The notes beneath the pieces are model-generated. The model did no database searches and was not told where the DNA came from. It saw only the letters and a program-made list of their open reading frames with translations. Of a DNA stretch of 64,000 bases, positions 36,141 to 44,078 are shown in pieces. The position numbers and the translations under genes were made by a program. Within the stretch, counting starts at the first letter, position 1. Each line of letters opens with the position of its first letter. Source of the DNA: JAGWBD01 sp965197455 (GTDB lineage: Bacteria; Chloroflexota; Anaerolineae; Aggregatilineales; Phototrophicaceae); contig OZ240208.1 in assembly GCA_965197455.1 (NCBI GenBank), positions 2,542,001 through 2,606,000 of the forward strand. The letters are read 5' to 3'.

Positions 36141-38349
36141 AGGCCGCAGCGCGCGCAGCATGCCGGCGCCATTCCGCGCCTGGGCCCGCATCTCGCCGGG
36201 CCTGGTGCCGGTGATGGCGGTCATCACGGCCTTCATCATCGGCATCCCTTTCATCGTTTTCACCGGCGCCGGCGGCAGCCTGGCCGAGGGCTTTCGCATC
36301 GCCGGCGTGGCCTACAGCTCGCTCATCGAGGGCGCGACCGGCCTCGCCAGCAACGAACTGGTCACCCCGGAGGACGTGGCGCTGGCGCGACAGTTGCTGG
36401 CGCAGGAGGACATGAGCGCCCGCGCGCTGGGCCGCCTGGGACGCGCGACCGCGCGCCTGGCCGAAGCTGACCTGGACGAGCTGCGCGCCATGGCCAATGT
36501 GCTGGAGCGTCATGAACTTGAGGACGAGGCCTTCGACGAGTTGGGGATGCGCCTGTCCGCCATCCGCAACATCGGCGCTGACACGCTGGTTGACATGCGT
36601 CCGCTGCTCACCGGGCTGGACGAGTTGTCACGCGGCGATGTGCGCGGCCTGGCCGAAGCGTGGGCCGACCCTGACGCCGATCTGGTGCAGTTGCGCGCGC
36701 AGCTGGAAGCGCTCGCGCCTGTGGCCGCCAGTATTGAGGACGAGGCCTTGCTGGCGCAAATGCGCCTGCTGGACAGTGAGGGCATCGTGACGCTGACGCG
36801 CCTGCTGGCGCAGCTGGAGCTGGCGCGCGAGCTCGAGCTGGACCCGGCCGGCGCGGACGCCGACCTGATCATCCGCATGGCGGCAGAGACGACGTCGGAT
36901 GTACGCGATCTGCTGGAGACCTTGCAGACCCTGGAGAACGCCGGCATCAGCGCCATTGCTGCTGCCAGTGAACAGTTCACCCTGCTGCGGCGCATGATCG
37001 ACGAAGAGGTGCTGTTGAATGCGGACAGCGCGCGCGCGGCGCTGGAGACGGAACTGCCCGACGCGTTGGCGAACAACCTGATTGTGCGCCGTCCCGGCAA
37101 CCGCCTGCTGCTCGACCGGGCGCCGCAGGGGTCTGTCGGCATTATCTACGAGGACAGCGCCAACACGCCCGATGACCCGGCGGACGACCGGGCGGAAGTG
37201 GCCTGGCTGCGGCTGGGCGAGCGCGTACTGATGCTTATCATCCCCAACCTGGAGAGCATGTTCGTGCGTTCGATTCCTTTCGTCATCGCCGGCCTGGCGG
37301 TGGCGCTGGGCTTCAAGGCCGGCCTCTTCAACATCGGCGCCGAGGGTCAGCTCTACGCCGGCGCCATCGTCGCGGTGGTGCTGGGCTTTACGCCGGCGCT
37401 GGCGGAGTTGCCGGGGGCCCTGCATCTGGCGCTGGTGCTGCTGGGCGGCATTGTGGGCGGCTTTCTGTGGGGCGCGCTGCCGGGCGCACTGCGCGCCTTT
37501 ACGGGCGCGCACGAAGTCATCACCACCATCATGCTTAATTTTATCGCCATCCTGACGGTGGACTGGCTCATCAAGACGCCAGGGCTGCTGCGCGACCCCG
37601 AGGCCAGCCTGCCGCGCACGCCCTTCATCGCCGCTTCAGCGCGCCTGCCGGTCTTCAGCCAGATCGGATTGCCGTGGTTCGTGCTGGCCGGTCTGCTGGT
37701 CGCATCCTGGTCGCTGTGGCGCCGCCGTCAGGCCCTGCCAGGCAATCGGCGCCTGATTCTCCGCTGTCTGCTGCCAGGCGCGCTGGTGCTGGCGGCCGGT
37801 ATCTTCCTCTCCGCGATCGCCGTGCGCGACAACCTGCATCTGGGCCTGGTGCTCATGTTGCTGACGGTGTGGTTCACGGACTGGTTCCTCAACCGCACCA
37901 CGCCGGGCTTTGAGCTGCGCACGGTGGGCGCCAACCCGGACGCCGCGCGCTACGCTGGCATGAACGTGCGCCTCAACATCGTGCTGGCCATGGCCATCAG
38001 CGGCATGCTGGCGGGCATTGCCGGCACCATTCAGGTGATTGGCGTGCAGTTCAACCTGCAGCCGGAATTTTTTACCGGCCTGGGCTTCGACGCCATCGCC
38101 GTGGCCCTGCTGGCGCGCACCAACCCGCGCAACATGATCCCCGCCGGCTTTCTTTGGGGCGCGCTGTTGACCGGCGCGCCGTTGATGCAGGTGAACGCCA
38201 ACATCTCCATCGATCTGGTCATCATTATCCAGGCGCTGATCATCATGTTCATCGCAGCGGACGCCATCATTCGCTATGTGTGGCGCGTGCCGCAGGCCAG
38301 CATTGAGGAGCAGGAAGCGGCGATGTTCTCGAAGGGCTGGGGAGGCTGA
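36133..38349 (+). CDS. ABC permease (YufP-like) with a very large helical insertion
   Basis: 738 residues, about twice the usual length. Helix 1 is VPVMAVITAFIIGIPFIVF (about 28-46). A normal YufP would soon continue with the pore region, but here about 295 residues (roughly 70-365) rich in Leu, Ala, Asp and Arg helices are inserted (for example ARALGRLGRATARLAEADLD). The standard core then resumes at VIAGLAVALGFKAGLFNIGAEGQ, followed by TGAHEVITTIMLNFIA and GFELRTVGANPDAARYAG. The insertion lies between helices 1 and 2, most likely outside the membrane. GTG 36133 has AGAGG upstream and overlaps the ATPase stop. Frame and codon use are uniform, so it is not an assembly fusion. Confidence 0.88.
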   Translation: MTEGRSARSMPAPFRAWARISPGLVPVMAVITAFIIGIPFIVFTGAGGSLAEGFRIAGVAYSSLIEGATGLASNELVTPEDVALARQLLAQEDMSARALGRLGRATARLAEADLDELRAMANVLERHELEDEAFDELGMRLSAIRNIGADTLVDMRPLLTGLDELSRGDVRGLAEAWADPDADLVQLRAQLEALAPVAASIEDEALLAQMRLLDSEGIVTLTRLLAQLELARELELDPAGADADLIIRMAAETTSDVRDLLETLQTLENAGISAIAAASEQFTLLRRMIDEEVLLNADSARAALETELPDALANNLIVRRPGNRLLLDRAPQGSVGIIYEDSANTPDDPADDRAEVAWLRLGERVLMLIIPNLESMFVRSIPFVIAGLAVALGFKAGLFNIGAEGQLYAGAIVAVVLGFTPALAELPGALHLALVLLGGIVGGFLWGALPGALRAFTGAHEVITTIMLNFIAILTVDWLIKTPGLLRDPEASLPRTPFIAASARLPVFSQIGLPWFVLAGLLVASWSLWRRRQALPGNRRLILRCLLPGALVLAAGIFLSAIAVRDNLHLGLVLMLLTVWFTDWFLNRTTPGFELRTVGANPDAARYAGMNVRLNIVLAMAISGMLAGIAGTIQVIGVQFNLQPEFFTGLGFDAIAVALLARTNPRNMIPAGFLWGALLTGAPLMQVNANISIDLVIIIQALIIMFIAADAIIRYVWRVPQASIEEQEAAMFSKGWGG

Positions 38350-38351
38350 GC

Positions 38352-39710
38352 GTGGCGACGATGGACATTACGATCCCGGCTGCCGGCTGGCGCGAGCGAC
38401 TGCGCGCGGGCGTCCGCATCACGCGCAACGGCGTGTTCTCGCTGGTGTTCGTGCTGCTGGGCCTGTGGCTGCTACTTTACGCCGCGCCGCAGGTGCCGCA
38501 GGGCAGCATCACGCGCCTGACCGCCGGGCGCCAGGCCGGCCTGGAGATCGCAGTGCAGCCCTGGCTGCTGGTGGTCGGCGCCTGGTACGTCATCGCCGGC
38601 GCTCCCGGTCTGCTGCCCGGCGGACAGCTGCGACGCTTCCATTTCCGCGCCCTGCTGCTGGCCGCGCTGCTGCTCTTCCCCACCATCCTTATCCTGGCGG
38701 CGGCTGGCCGCAGCACCAACGCCGTCAGCATGCTGGCCTCCAGCCTGCGCCTCGCCACGCCCATCGTGATTGGCTCCATGGCCGGCATCTGGTGCGAGCG
38801 CTCCGGCGTCGTCAACATCGCCATCGAGGGCATGATGCTGACCGGGGCGGCCTTCGGCTTCGTCGCCTTCTCGCTCATCGCGCCTTCCATGGACAACAGC
38901 AGCGCACTCTTCATCGGCGTGATCTTCTCCCTGCTGGCCGGCGGCGTCATGGCCGCGTTGCACGCCTGGCTCTCGATCACCTTCCGCACCGACCAGATCG
39001 TGAGTGGCACCGTCATCAACATTCTCGCGGTGGGGTTGACCAGCTTCATGCGGCGCGAGATTCTGCTCGGCACCTCGGACGCCGGCCGCGAGACGCTGCA
39101 GGCGGTGCCTTTCGAGCAAATCGCGGCCTTCCCGCCGCTGCGTAGCTTGCTGGACCAGCTGGGCAGCCTCCCGCTGTTCGGCGACCTGCTGTTTCCGCTG
39201 CTGGAGGAGGTGTTCTTCAGCGGCAAGCCGATCTTCTACATGATGTTCGTGCTGCTGATTCTGACGCACGTCATCCTGTTCTACACGCGCTGGGGCCTGC
39301 GCACGCGCGCCGTGGGCGAGAATCCGCGCGCCGCCGACACGCTGGGCATCAATGTGCAGCGCACGCGCTGGATCAACGTCATTATCGCCGGCGCGATTGC
39401 GGGCCTGGCGGGCGCGTGGCTGTCGCTGGAGACGACGGGCACCTTCGACGACAACATGACCGCCGGGCGCGGCTTCATCGCGCTGGCCGCCATGATCTTC
39501 GGCAAGTGGCTGCCCTTCGGCGCGTTCGGCGGCGGGCTGCTCTTCGGCTTTTCCAGCGCGCTGGAGACCCGCTTCCAGATTCTGGGGGTAACCCTGCCAC
39601 CGCAGTTCCTGCAGATGACGCCCTATCTGGTGACGATCGTCGTGCTCGCCGGTCTGGTGGGCCGGTCGCGCGCGCCTGCGGCCATCGGCAAGCCCTACGA
39701 GAAGGAGTGA
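38352..39710 (+). CDS. ABC permease (YufQ-like)
   Basis: 452 residues, longer than the usual 300-320. About 100 extra N-terminal residues with additional membrane helices precede the core, which starts near SSLRLATPIVIGSMAGIWCERSGVVNIAIEGMML. FRTDQIVSGTVINILAVGL, GLRTRAVGENPRAADTLGIN and the GGLLFGFSSALE region are family signatures. A further loop of about 50 residues lies between FMRREILLG and the next helix. GTG 38352 is two bases after the previous stop, with GGGGAGG upstream. The 3' end overlaps convergent tsaD by 16 bases. Confidence 0.9.
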   Translation: MATMDITIPAAGWRERLRAGVRITRNGVFSLVFVLLGLWLLLYAAPQVPQGSITRLTAGRQAGLEIAVQPWLLVVGAWYVIAGAPGLLPGGQLRRFHFRALLLAALLLFPTILILAAAGRSTNAVSMLASSLRLATPIVIGSMAGIWCERSGVVNIAIEGMMLTGAAFGFVAFSLIAPSMDNSSALFIGVIFSLLAGGVMAALHAWLSITFRTDQIVSGTVINILAVGLTSFMRREILLGTSDAGRETLQAVPFEQIAAFPPLRSLLDQLGSLPLFGDLLFPLLEEVFFSGKPIFYMMFVLLILTHVILFYTRWGLRTRAVGENPRAADTLGINVQRTRWINVIIAGAIAGLAGAWLSLETTGTFDDNMTAGRGFIALAAMIFGKWLPFGAFGGGLLFGFSSALETRFQILGVTLPPQFLQMTPYLVTIVVLAGLVGRSRAPAAIGKPYEKE

Positions 39711-40726
39711 GCCGCGTCCAGCGGCCACACCGGCAGCACTTCCATGTCAAGTCCGTCGCGCTGGCCAGCCAGCCAGCGCCAGTGCGCCGCCGCCGCGATC
39801 ATGGCGCCGTTGTCGGTACACAGCGCCAGCGGGGGGAAGTGCAGCGGCAGCGCGCTGGCTGCGCCGAGGGCGCTGCGCAACGCCTGGTTGGCGCTCACGC
39901 CGCCCGCGACCAGGATGGCTGATACGCCGTGGCGCTCTGCCGCGCGCAATGTCTTTTGCGCCAGCACTTCTACCAGCGCCGCCTGAAAGCCGGCTGCCAG
40001 GTCCGCGACGGAAAGCTCCGCACGCAGACGCGGCCGCCGCGCATTGGGGTCTTCACAGGCGGCGCGCAGCACAGCCGTCTTCAGGCCGGAGAAGCTGAAG
40101 TCATCGCTGCCGCGCAGCCAGGCGCGCGGAAAACGCCAGACGGCGGGGTCGCCTGTCTGCGCCGCGCGTTCGATGTGCGGGCCGCCGGGGAAGGGCAGGC
40201 CCAGCAGGCGCCCGACCTTGTCGAAGGCCTCGCCAGCCGCGTCGTCGCGCGTGCTGCCGAGGCGCTGCCAGCGGCCATGGCCCTGCATCAGCAGCAGCTC
40301 GGTGTGGCCGCCGGAGACGATGAGCACCAGCAGGGGGAAGTCGGGTTCGTCCGGCAGGCCCGGCCACAGCGAGTAGACGTGGCCTTCGAGGTGGTTGATG
40401 CCCAGCAGCGGCAGGCCGGCTCCGAGGGCCAGGCCCTTGGCGTAGTTCACGCCGACCAGCAGCGAACCGACCAGGCCCGGCCCGCGCGTCACGGCGATGG
40501 CGTCCAGGCGTGCCAGCGACAGGCCGGCCTGCGTCAGGGCCTCGTCGACGACCGGCACGATGGCCTCCACATGCGCACGTGAGGCCAGCTCGGGGAAGAC
40601 GCCGCCGTACTGCGCGTGCAGCTCGATCTGTGAGGCGATAACATTTGCTGCGATTTGGCGCCCGTCAATGACGACGGCCGCGGCGGTTTCGTCGCAGGAG
40701 GTTTCGATGCCGAGCAGCACAGTCAT
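39695..40726 (-). CDS. tsaD: tRNA N6-adenosine threonylcarbamoyltransferase TsaD
   Basis: 343 residues of the universal Kae1/TsaD family that makes t6A37 in ANN-decoding tRNAs. GIETSCDETAAAV at the N-terminus, PELASRAHVEAIVP (metal His), NHLEGH, VSGGHTEL, FDKVGRLLGLPFPGGP and VAGGVSANQALR are all intact. It is the last gene of a four-gene leftward operon; its ATG overlaps the stop of the winged-helix gene (ATGA). Confidence 0.96.
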   Translation of the reverse strand: MTVLLGIETSCDETAAAVVIDGRQIAANVIASQIELHAQYGGVFPELASRAHVEAIVPVVDEALTQAGLSLARLDAIAVTRGPGLVGSLLVGVNYAKGLALGAGLPLLGINHLEGHVYSLWPGLPDEPDFPLLVLIVSGGHTELLLMQGHGRWQRLGSTRDDAAGEAFDKVGRLLGLPFPGGPHIERAAQTGDPAVWRFPRAWLRGSDDFSFSGLKTAVLRAACEDPNARRPRLRAELSVADLAAGFQAALVEVLAQKTLRAAERHGVSAILVAGGVSANQALRSALGAASALPLHFPPLALCTDNGAMIAAAAHWRWLAGQRDGLDMEVLPVWPLDAAHSFS

Positions 40727-41952
40727 GACGCGACTGCCTCCAGCTGTAGCGTGGCCGGTTGACCCAGGAAACGTCCGACGTCAGCGACCTCGGCCTCCAG
40801 CTCCGGCAGGCGCTGCGGCGGCAGGTTGGTAAAGGGCGTGACGATGAGGGTCAGTGAGCGGCGGTTGCGTTTGAGTTGCCAGCGGCCGCGCACCACGCCG
40901 TCCAGCAGCAAGGAGGGCCGGATGATGCCGCCGCCCGGGTGAATGTGATGGCTGTGCTGCGGCGGCAGGACGAGCGCGCGCTCCACGTGACTCAGCAGCA
41001 GCGCGTCGAAGGCCGGCAGCAGATGCAGGCTGCGCTGTAGCGGCATTTCCAGCCAGGGCAGCTGCTCGTTGAGCAGGGCTGCGGGCTGACCCGCGGCCAT
41101 CACGGGCGTGACTGCGGCGGCGAGCGCGTCGAAGCCCGCGCGCGCCAGGCGCAGCGACAGGCCTGACCAGCGCGCGAGGTCCGCGGGCGCCGCCGGGCCG
41201 AAGGCGCGCAAATAGCGACGGGTCAGTCGTTTCAGGTTTTCAGCGTCATCCTGCATACGATCCTGCATACGATCCTGCATACGATCTTGCGTACGATCTT
41301 GTGTACTATCTTGCATACGATCTTGTGCACCCGCACTATCTTTGGTGTCATCTTTAGCGCCAAAAGCCATTTCAGGATCAACACTGGAATCATTATGCGC
41401 CGGTGCAAGCAGGCGATAGGCGGGGCGGCCAGCGACGCCGGGGACGCAGACCAGCACGCCCTCCAGCGCGGCGCGGCGCAGCAGATGCGGCGCGGCCTGG
41501 CCCTGCACCGAGAGGTTGGCGGCAGCCAAATGCTGCTTCAGTGCGGCGCGCGTTTGCGGGCCGTCCGCGAGCAGCTGACGCAGCAGGGCGGTGGCGCGGG
41601 CGCAGGTGTCGGCATCAAGGCCCAGCTGCGCATAGCGGCGCGCGGTGAGGCGGATGAATTCCGGGCCAAAGATTGGCAGCAGCCAGGGCAGATCCACCGC
41701 GGCGACGAAATGCAGCGTGCCGCGCATCAGCCAGGTCCAGCAGAGTTCGCCCACGTTCAGCGCGTGTCGCACATTTTCAGCGACGAGGCCGCGGCTGCGC
41801 ACGCGCACAGCGAGGGTGGCCGCGTTGTAGTCCTGGGCCTGCAGGCTGTGGGCCGCGGCCAGCAGCGGCGTCAGCGCGTTGAAGGGGGCGGCAAGGCGCT
41901 GGGCGCGCAGGCGCAGCTGGAGCAGCTGGTCAGGTGCGAGCGTGAGCGTCAT
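40723..41952 (-). CDS. Winged-helix DNA-binding protein (YcaQ/AlkZ-like, HTH_42)
   Basis: 409 residues. SLQAQDYNAATLAVRVRSR, CWTWLMRGTLHFVAAVDLPWLLP and the C-terminal FDALLLSHVERALVLPPQHSHHIHPGGGIIRPSLLLDGVVRGRW match the winged-helix family whose characterised members are DNA glycosylases for crosslinks or unusual lesions. The QxQ-type motif region is present as QAQDY. Residues about 208-235 are a low-complexity linker of four-residue repeats (DRMQ variants) encoded by a 12-bp tandem repeat. Coupled by ATGA overlaps to the MerB-like gene upstream and tsaD downstream. Confidence 0.85.
   Translation of the reverse strand: MTLTLAPDQLLQLRLRAQRLAAPFNALTPLLAAAHSLQAQDYNAATLAVRVRSRGLVAENVRHALNVGELCWTWLMRGTLHFVAAVDLPWLLPIFGPEFIRLTARRYAQLGLDADTCARATALLRQLLADGPQTRAALKQHLAAANLSVQGQAAPHLLRRAALEGVLVCVPGVAGRPAYRLLAPAHNDSSVDPEMAFGAKDDTKDSAGAQDRMQDSTQDRTQDRMQDRMQDRMQDDAENLKRLTRRYLRAFGPAAPADLARWSGLSLRLARAGFDALAAAVTPVMAAGQPAALLNEQLPWLEMPLQRSLHLLPAFDALLLSHVERALVLPPQHSHHIHPGGGIIRPSLLLDGVVRGRWQLKRNRRSLTLIVTPFTNLPPQRLPELEAEVADVGRFLGQPATLQLEAVAS
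41248..41331. repeat. Seven-copy 12-bp tandem repeat inside the winged-helix gene
   Basis: Units of ATCCTGCATACG (plus strand) run 41248-41331: three identical copies, then four with one to several substitutions (ATCTTGCGTACG, ATCTTGTGTACT, ATCTTGCATACG, ATCTTGTGCACC). Being a multiple of three it keeps frame, coding for DRMQ-like repeats on the minus strand. It is an expandable minisatellite in an interdomain linker. Confidence 0.9.
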
Positions 41953-42617
41953 GGCAGTTGCCAGAAGGGGCCGATGAGGCCCAGCGCGGCGAAAAGCTGC
42001 TGCGCCTGCTGCGGGCTGCGACCGAAATATGTCGGCGACAGGCGCGCGCGGTACCAGGCCTGGGCCAGCGCCCAGGTCTGCACCAGAGTTAAGGTTGCGC
42101 CGTGCTTACGTCCCGTTTGCGCGCACCAGGCGTCGATGTCCGCTTCCGACCGGAAGAGCAGGATGGTCGCTCAGGTTTCGACGAGATCGTCATACCAGCG
42201 GCGGAAGGGCAGCGCGAAGTGCACCAGCGCGTCTTCAGCCAGCAGTGCGCCGTCGCGGACGCAGCAGCGCAGCGTGCCGCCGCCCTGGCTGTAGCGCATT
42301 TCGATGTCCGCGTCCTGCCCCAGCATGGCGGGGATGCCGGGCGCATCCCAGGCGCAGTTGGCGTAGAGCCACTGGTCAGCGACGCGCGCGCGAAAGTCGG
42401 TCGGCAGGGCCGAGAGCGGGTTGGCCATGCGGATGCGTTCGCCGTCGGCTGCGAGCAGAATGAGATGCGCGTTGTGCAGGCGTTGCCAGGCAGCGCGCGC
42501 GGCAGACTCCGGGATGCCACAGGCCGACGCGCTCTCTGCCAGGGTGGGCGGACGCGCCTGCTGGCACCAGAAGCGATAGAGCTGCAGGCGCAGGGCCTGA
42601 TCCTGCTCGCTGATCAT
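41949..42617 (-). CDS. MerB-like organomercurial lyase homologue with in-frame TGA read as selenocysteine
   Basis: 222 residues if TGA 42173-42171 is translated (residue 149). The N-terminal part has a small helical/HTH-like domain (TLAESASACGIPESAARAAWQRL) and the MerB active-site segment LYANCAWDAPGIP, with Cys88 and Asp91 matching MerB Cys96 and Asp99. ALPFRRWYDDLVET is followed by TGA, then ATILLFRSEADIDAWCAQTG and a full C-terminus ending GPFWQLP. Aligned to MerB on the conserved Trp, TGA falls exactly on catalytic Cys159. The frame ends in an ATGA overlap with the next gene, like every other junction in this operon, and a SECIS-like hairpin follows the TGA. MerB enzymes break C-Hg bonds; no other mer gene is nearby, so the true substrate is open. 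A simple nonsense mutation is the main alternative. Confidence 0.75.
42133..42170 (-). promoter_or_regulatory. Bacterial SECIS-like hairpin after the in-frame TGA
   Basis: On the minus strand, 19 bases after TGA a stem CTTCC/GGAAG closes a GGTC tetraloop; beyond a small internal loop TCC can pair with GGA. An apical loop 16-37 bases after UGA with G in its first two positions is the known bacterial SECIS pattern that SelB recognises. A competing stem CGACC/GGTCG (13-base loop) also exists. Only five strong pairs are certain, so the hairpin supports but does not prove recoding. Confidence 0.55.
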
Positions 42618-43972
42618 GCGCGGCGCATTCGCAGTAGCTGCGCCGCCGCCACGAGCGCAGCGCCAGCAAAGACCCACCACAGCGCCAGCGTCGGGAAGAG
42701 GTAACGCGGGATGGCGTAGAGCGTGAGGTGCAGCAGGAAGGTATAGGCGATGAAGCCGGCCAGCGGCAGGGTCTGGCGCCAGCGCCGGCGGGTGAGCCAG
42801 AGGCCGGCCAGGCCGGCCAGCAGACCTGTGAAGTGCAGCAGATAGATGAGCAGACGGGGCCAGAAATTCTCCGCCGCCGTCAGCCGCAGCAGGTCGGCGG
42901 GCGAGCCACCGTCGCGCAACCAGTCCTGCGCCATGAGGCGCAGCGGCGGGCCGTCGTAGTGGCCGGTGCCAAAGGGTTGCAGCAGCGCCGCGCCCAGCTC
43001 ATTCATGCGTCGCAGCAGATGTCCGGCGGGGTCGGCGCTGATGCGCTGCTGCGCGCCCTGGATGTAGGTTGCCTGGCGCTCGGCGGATACGGTCGGCAGT
43101 TCGCCGGTGTCCTCGATCAGTTGCGTGTCGAGCTCGGTGGGGCCCTGCCAGCCCTCATCCAGCGCGCTGATATACAGGAAGGCGGCCAGGCCTTCGCCGG
43201 CGATGACGAAGCGCTGCCAGCGCGCGAGGTTGTAGACGGTCCAGCTGCCGACGACCAGGCTGTAGACCGCCAGCAGCAGCAGGGCGTGGCGCAGGCCCTG
43301 GCGCCGGCCGGGCAGCAGCAGGTGGATGGCGATGCCGAGGGGGAAGAGGAGCAGCACGGCGCGGGTCAACGTGGCGAGGCCGAGCAGCAGGCCGGTCACG
43401 ACGACGTGTTGGGGACGTTCGCTGTGGTGGGCGAGCGCGGCGAGCAGCAGGAAGATGTAGAGGGTCTCGGTGGCGATCTGGGCGGACTCGAGGATGAAGG
43501 CCGGCGAGATGGCGATGGCGGCGGCGGCGCTGAAGGCGGCAGGGTCGCTCCCGATTACCTTGCGCCCGAGACGCCAGATTAGCCAGACGGTCAATGCGCC
43601 CAGCAGCGCCTGCGCGGCGCGAATGAGCAGTACGGCCGTTGCGCGCGGGAAGAGCGCCTGACTGCTGCCGATGAAGATGAGATAAAGAGGCGGCGAAGTC
43701 AGGCCGTGCAGGCTGATGAAGAGTCCGTCAGGATGGGTATCGACGCCGTAGCCGGCGAGGCGGCCGTTGTCGAAGCCGGTCATCAGGGCGTAACTGTTCG
43801 CCAGGTACCCGGTGCTGTCGCCGCCGCTGGTTTGATAGCCGAGCGCATGGTCCTGGCCGAGGCCGGTCGCCAGACGCAGCAGGAAGGCGAGCAGAACGAG
43901 GAAGGGCAGCAGGCGGGGCAGCCTGCCGGTAGCCTGGGCCGGTGTCGCCAGGGCGGGAGAATCCACGCGCAT
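42614..43972 (-). CDS. Family 39 glycosyltransferase (ArnT/PMT-like)
   Basis: 452 residues with about eleven membrane helices. The first extracellular loop has GGDSTGYLANSYALMTGFDNGR, where an acidic residue near the first helix is the family's catalytic element. TETLYIFLLLAALA and LATLTRAVLLLFPLGIAI are typical helices. It would transfer a sugar from a polyprenyl-phosphate donor to a protein, lipid or sugar acceptor outside the membrane. First gene of the operon leading to the MerB-like gene, winged-helix gene and tsaD, with a TATAAT 68 bases upstream and GAGGAGGA before the ATG. Confidence 0.85.
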   Translation of the reverse strand: MRVDSPALATPAQATGRLPRLLPFLVLLAFLLRLATGLGQDHALGYQTSGGDSTGYLANSYALMTGFDNGRLAGYGVDTHPDGLFISLHGLTSPPLYLIFIGSSQALFPRATAVLLIRAAQALLGALTVWLIWRLGRKVIGSDPAAFSAAAAIAISPAFILESAQIATETLYIFLLLAALAHHSERPQHVVVTGLLLGLATLTRAVLLLFPLGIAIHLLLPGRRQGLRHALLLLAVYSLVVGSWTVYNLARWQRFVIAGEGLAAFLYISALDEGWQGPTELDTQLIEDTGELPTVSAERQATYIQGAQQRISADPAGHLLRRMNELGAALLQPFGTGHYDGPPLRLMAQDWLRDGGSPADLLRLTAAENFWPRLLIYLLHFTGLLAGLAGLWLTRRRWRQTLPLAGFIAYTFLLHLTLYAIPRYLFPTLALWWVFAGAALVAAAQLLRMRRA

Positions 43973-44039
43973 GCGCTGCCTGTTCCTCCTCGATCAGGGG
44001 CGGGATGCTGTTGCCGGGTGCGGCGCGCTACAGGCTGTC

Positions 44040-44045
44040 ATTATA
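44040..44045 (-). promoter_or_regulatory. -10 element of the GT39 - MerB-like - tsaD operon
   Basis: On the minus strand these bases read the consensus TATAAT, 67 bases before ATG 43972. The -35 position reads CCCGGG, so no -35 is recognisable. Confidence 0.5.
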
Positions 44046-44078
44046 CCCCTGCGCGCCAACCGCCCGGGAGGCTGGCTG

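Noticed and set aside
41248..41331. CRISPR array
   Set aside because: Units are 12 bp, contiguous without spacers, and coding in frame.
42089..42520. Explaining the MerB-like gene break by a frameshift into another minus-strand frame
   Set aside because: The family sequence continues in the same frame on both sides of the TGA; no shift is needed, and the alternative frame has no family similarity.
41949..43972. A mercury resistance (mer) operon
   Set aside because: No merA, merR, merT or merP; neighbours are a glycosyltransferase, a winged-helix protein and tsaD.
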